DNA of 64,000 nucleotides from JBFKQC01 sp041627895 (GTDB lineage: Bacteria; Pseudomonadota; Alphaproteobacteria; Rhodobacterales; Rhodobacteraceae): positions 62,001 to 126,000 of the forward strand of contig JBFKQC010000003.1 in assembly GCA_041627895.1 (NCBI GenBank), written 5' to 3'. The notes under the pieces are model-generated. The model was not told the origin of the DNA. It ran no database searches and saw only the letters and a program-made list of their open reading frames with translations. How positions within the stretch are numbered: the stretch's first letter is position 1; every line of letters starts with the position of its first letter. Shown here piece after piece: positions 61,955-64,000 of the stretch. A program made the translations under genes and the position numbers.

Positions 61955-63547
61955 TCAAAGGTCCATCAACAGCCGCCGCGGATCCTCCAGCGCGTCCTTG
62001 ACCCGCACCAGGAACGTCACCGCGCCCTTGCCGTCGACGATGCGGTGATCGTAGCTGAGCGCCAGGTACATCATCGGCCGGGCCTCGATCTTGCCGTCGA
62101 CCACCATGGGCCGCTGCTGGATCTTGTGCATGCCGAGGATGCCCGATTGCGGCGGGTTCAGGATCGGGCTGGACATCAGCGAGCCGTAGACGCCGCCGTT
62201 CGAGATCGTGAAGGTGCCGCCCTGCATTTCGGCCATGCTGAGCTTGCCGTCGCGGGCGCGCAGGCCCAGTTCGGCGATCTTCTTCTCGATCGCGGCAAAG
62301 CTCATCTGGTCGGCGTCGCGCACCACGGGCACCACAAGGCCCTGCGGCGTGCCGACGGCGACGCCCATATGCACGAAGCTCTTGTAGACGATGTCGGTGC
62401 CGTCGATTTCGGCATTGACGTCGGGCACTTCCCTCAGCGCGTGGCAGCAGGCCTTCACGAAGAACGACATGAAGCCCATCTTCACGCCGTGCTTCTTTTC
62501 GAACTGGTCCTTGTACTGGTTCCGGATCGCCATGACCTCGGTCATGTCGACCTCGTTATAGGTGGTCAGGATCGCGGCGGTGTTTTGCGCGTCCTTCAGG
62601 CGGCGCGCGATGGTCTGGCGCAGGCGCGTCATGCGCACCCGTTCCTCGCGCGCGGCGTCTTCGGCCGGGACCGGGGCGCGCGGCGGGGCCTTGGCGGGTT
62701 CGGGCGCGGGCTGAGGCGCAGGCGCCTCGGCCTTGGGCGCCTTCAGCGCGGCCTGCACGTCTTGCTTCATCACCCGGCCGTCCTTGCCGGTGCCGGTCAC
62801 GGCGTCGCGGTTGATCGCGTGTTCGGCCATCATCTTCTTGGCCGAGGGCGCGTCCTCGACGTCCTTTCCGGCGGGCGCCGCGGCGGAACCGGCCGTCTCG
62901 CCCACGGCCCCCTTCGCGGGCGAGGGGGCAGCCGCGCCCGCAGCGCCAGCGGTCATCACCGCCAGCCTGCCGCCGGCCTCGACGGTGGCTCCCTCGGGGG
63001 CCAGGATTTCGGCGAGCGTGCCGGAGGCCGGTGCAGGAACCTCGACCGAAACCTTGTCGGTTTCCAGTTCGCAGAGCATCTCGTCGGCAGCAACGCTGTC
63101 GCCCGCCTTCTTGAACCAGGTCGACACGGTCGCCTCGGTGACGCTTTCGCCGAGGGTCGGGACCATCACATCGACGCTCTGGCCGCCGGCCTGGGGCGCC
63201 GGGGCCGGTTCCGCGGCGGCCGCGGGGGCCGGTTCCGCCGGGGCAGCGGGGGCCGGGACGGGTTCGGCCCTGGCCTCGCCGTTCGACTTCGGCGCCTCGC
63301 CCGCGGCGGCGCCTTCCGCGATCGTCGCCAGCAGGGCGTCGACCCCCACCGTATCGCCCTCGCCGGCGACGATCTCGCCCAGCGTTCCGGCGGCGGGCGA
63401 CGGCACCTCGACCGTGACCTTGTCGGTTTCCAGCTCGCAGAGCATTTCGTCGACCGAAACGGCATCTCCCGGTTTCTTGAACCAGGTGGCGACAGTGGCC
63501 TCGGTGACGCTTTCGCCCAGCGTCGGTACGCGAACCTCGATGCTCAT
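61955..63547 (-). CDS. odhB: 2-oxoglutarate dehydrogenase E2 (dihydrolipoyl succinyltransferase), two lipoyl domains
   Basis: A 530-residue E2. Two lipoyl domains, each with an ELETDKV(T/S)VEVP lysine loop (about residues 38-50 and 158-170), joined by Ala/Pro linkers; then the E3/E1-binding domain (APSAKKMMAEHAINRDAVTG) and the catalytic domain with SYDHRIVDGKGAV (His/Asp). SucB of most gammaproteobacteria has one lipoyl domain; two are common in this group. It starts six bases after the sucA stop. Confidence 0.96.
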   Translation of the reverse strand: MSIEVRVPTLGESVTEATVATWFKKPGDAVSVDEMLCELETDKVTVEVPSPAAGTLGEIVAGEGDTVGVDALLATIAEGAAAGEAPKSNGEARAEPVPAPAAPAEPAPAAAAEPAPAPQAGGQSVDVMVPTLGESVTEATVSTWFKKAGDSVAADEMLCELETDKVSVEVPAPASGTLAEILAPEGATVEAGGRLAVMTAGAAGAAAPSPAKGAVGETAGSAAAPAGKDVEDAPSAKKMMAEHAINRDAVTGTGKDGRVMKQDVQAALKAPKAEAPAPQPAPEPAKAPPRAPVPAEDAAREERVRMTRLRQTIARRLKDAQNTAAILTTYNEVDMTEVMAIRNQYKDQFEKKHGVKMGFMSFFVKACCHALREVPDVNAEIDGTDIVYKSFVHMGVAVGTPQGLVVPVVRDADQMSFAAIEKKIAELGLRARDGKLSMAEMQGGTFTISNGGVYGSLMSSPILNPPQSGILGMHKIQQRPMVVDGKIEARPMMYLALSYDHRIVDGKGAVTFLVRVKDALEDPRRLLMDL

Positions 63548-63553
63548 CTCTCT

Positions 63554-64000
63554 TTACCCTTCAATCCCGAGCGCCGCGTTCACCAGCGCCTCCTGTTGTG
63601 CCTTGTGCTGGCTGGCGAGCCCGGTGGCCGGCGAGGCCGAGGCCGGACGGCCGGTATAGACGGGCCGCGTGTGGTCGGCCTTGATCCGGGTCAGCACCCA
63701 TTCGATGTTCGGCTCGATGAAGGACCAGGCCCCCTGGTTCTTGGGCTCTTCCTGGCACCAGATCATCGCGGCCGACTTGAAGCGGTCCAGTTCCTTCACG
63801 AGGCTGAGCGCGGGGAACGGATAGAACTGCTCGATCCGCATGATGTAGACGTCGTCGAGCCCGGCGGCATCGCGGGCCTCCAGCAGGTCGAAATAGACCT
63901 TGCCCGAGCACATCACGACGCGGCGGATCTGGTCGTCGGCCACCAGCTTGGTATCCGAGTTGCCCTTTTCGGCATCGTCCCACAGCACCCGGTGGAAACT
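63554..64000 (-). CDS. sucA: 2-oxoglutarate dehydrogenase E1, C-terminal part (5' end outside window)
   Basis: The last 148 residues of the thiamine-diphosphate E1 component. RRVVMCSGKVYFDLLEAR, IMRIEQFYPFPAL and WCQEEPKNQGAWSFIEP are standard C-terminal OdhA/SucA sequence, and GRPASASPATGLASQHKAQQ is the known end. It leads the operon sucA-odhB-lpdA. Confidence 0.95.
   Translation of the reverse strand, partial: SFHRVLWDDAEKGNSDTKLVADDQIRRVVMCSGKVYFDLLEARDAAGLDDVYIMRIEQFYPFPALSLVKELDRFKSAAMIWCQEEPKNQGAWSFIEPNIEWVLTRIKADHTRPVYTGRPASASPATGLASQHKAQQEALVNAALGIEG

Overview
The window is GC-rich chromosomal DNA from an alphaproteobacterium, most likely a member of the Rhodobacteraceae/Paracoccaceae (Rhodobacterales). 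The basis is the gene content and order: a pmbA-cysQ-DUF4170-waaA lipid A block, tandem DUF2125 proteins, a YbjN-proC-csaA block, a TIGR02300 protein, an alphaproteobacterial che operon, and a sucA-odhB-lpdA operon whose OdhB has two lipoyl domains. There is no phage, transposon or CRISPR array. One tRNA gene is present, tRNA-Ala(GGC). The window cuts two genes: waaA at the left edge and sucA at the right edge.

Layout. 1-4274 (minus strand): lipid A/Kdo and housekeeping genes, interrupted by a stand-alone response regulator. 4408-5238: a small glycosyltransferase-like protein. 5535-8699: two tandem exported DUF2125 paralogues. 8822-14733: an SDR/crotonase pair, an unknown membrane protein, a small HNH protein, an MscS channel, a BaiN/HI0933-type flavoprotein that seems to start at a CTG codon, and a glutathionyl-hydroquinone-reductase-like GST. 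14994-20279: YbjN protein, proC, csaA-like, tdk, a putative small regulator with its own palindrome, and a divergent HupE/UreJ plus DUF4198 pair whose start codons overlap.

20516-31658 is a chemotaxis locus: receptor, cheD, STAS protein (CheS-like position), cheY, cheA, cheW, cheR, cheY2 and a 124-residue last gene with a CheZ-type DxxxQ motif. A secreted PDC/Cache-type protein and a second receptor follow. No cheB lies here. A degenerate 28-bp tandem array follows the second receptor.

33192-42851 is the most unusual region. It is a tight six-gene minus-strand operon: an old-yellow-enzyme-like flavoprotein with an FeS cysteine set, three different membrane-anchored di-haem c-type cytochromes (504, 491 and 975 residues) of a RoxA/MauG-like type, a four-helix membrane protein and a GMC flavoprotein oxidoreductase. 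A bicupin gene converges on it. It looks like a periplasmic electron-transfer or oxidation system of unknown substrate.

42947-45339: orphan ParA, a lipase-like protein and a dienelactone hydrolase. 45567-56973: a complete glycogen operon, glgP-glgB-glgC-glgA-glgX-malQ. 57012-60386: tRNA-Ala, TIGR02300 protein, YgjP-type metallopeptidase, a GntR regulator coupled to a DHFR/RibD-like reductase, and a Tat-exported intradiol-dioxygenase-like protein. 60415-64000 (minus): lpdA, odhB and the end of sucA, with three 11-bp tandem repeats between lpdA and odhB. All functional assignments come from reading translated sequence and motifs; no database search was run.
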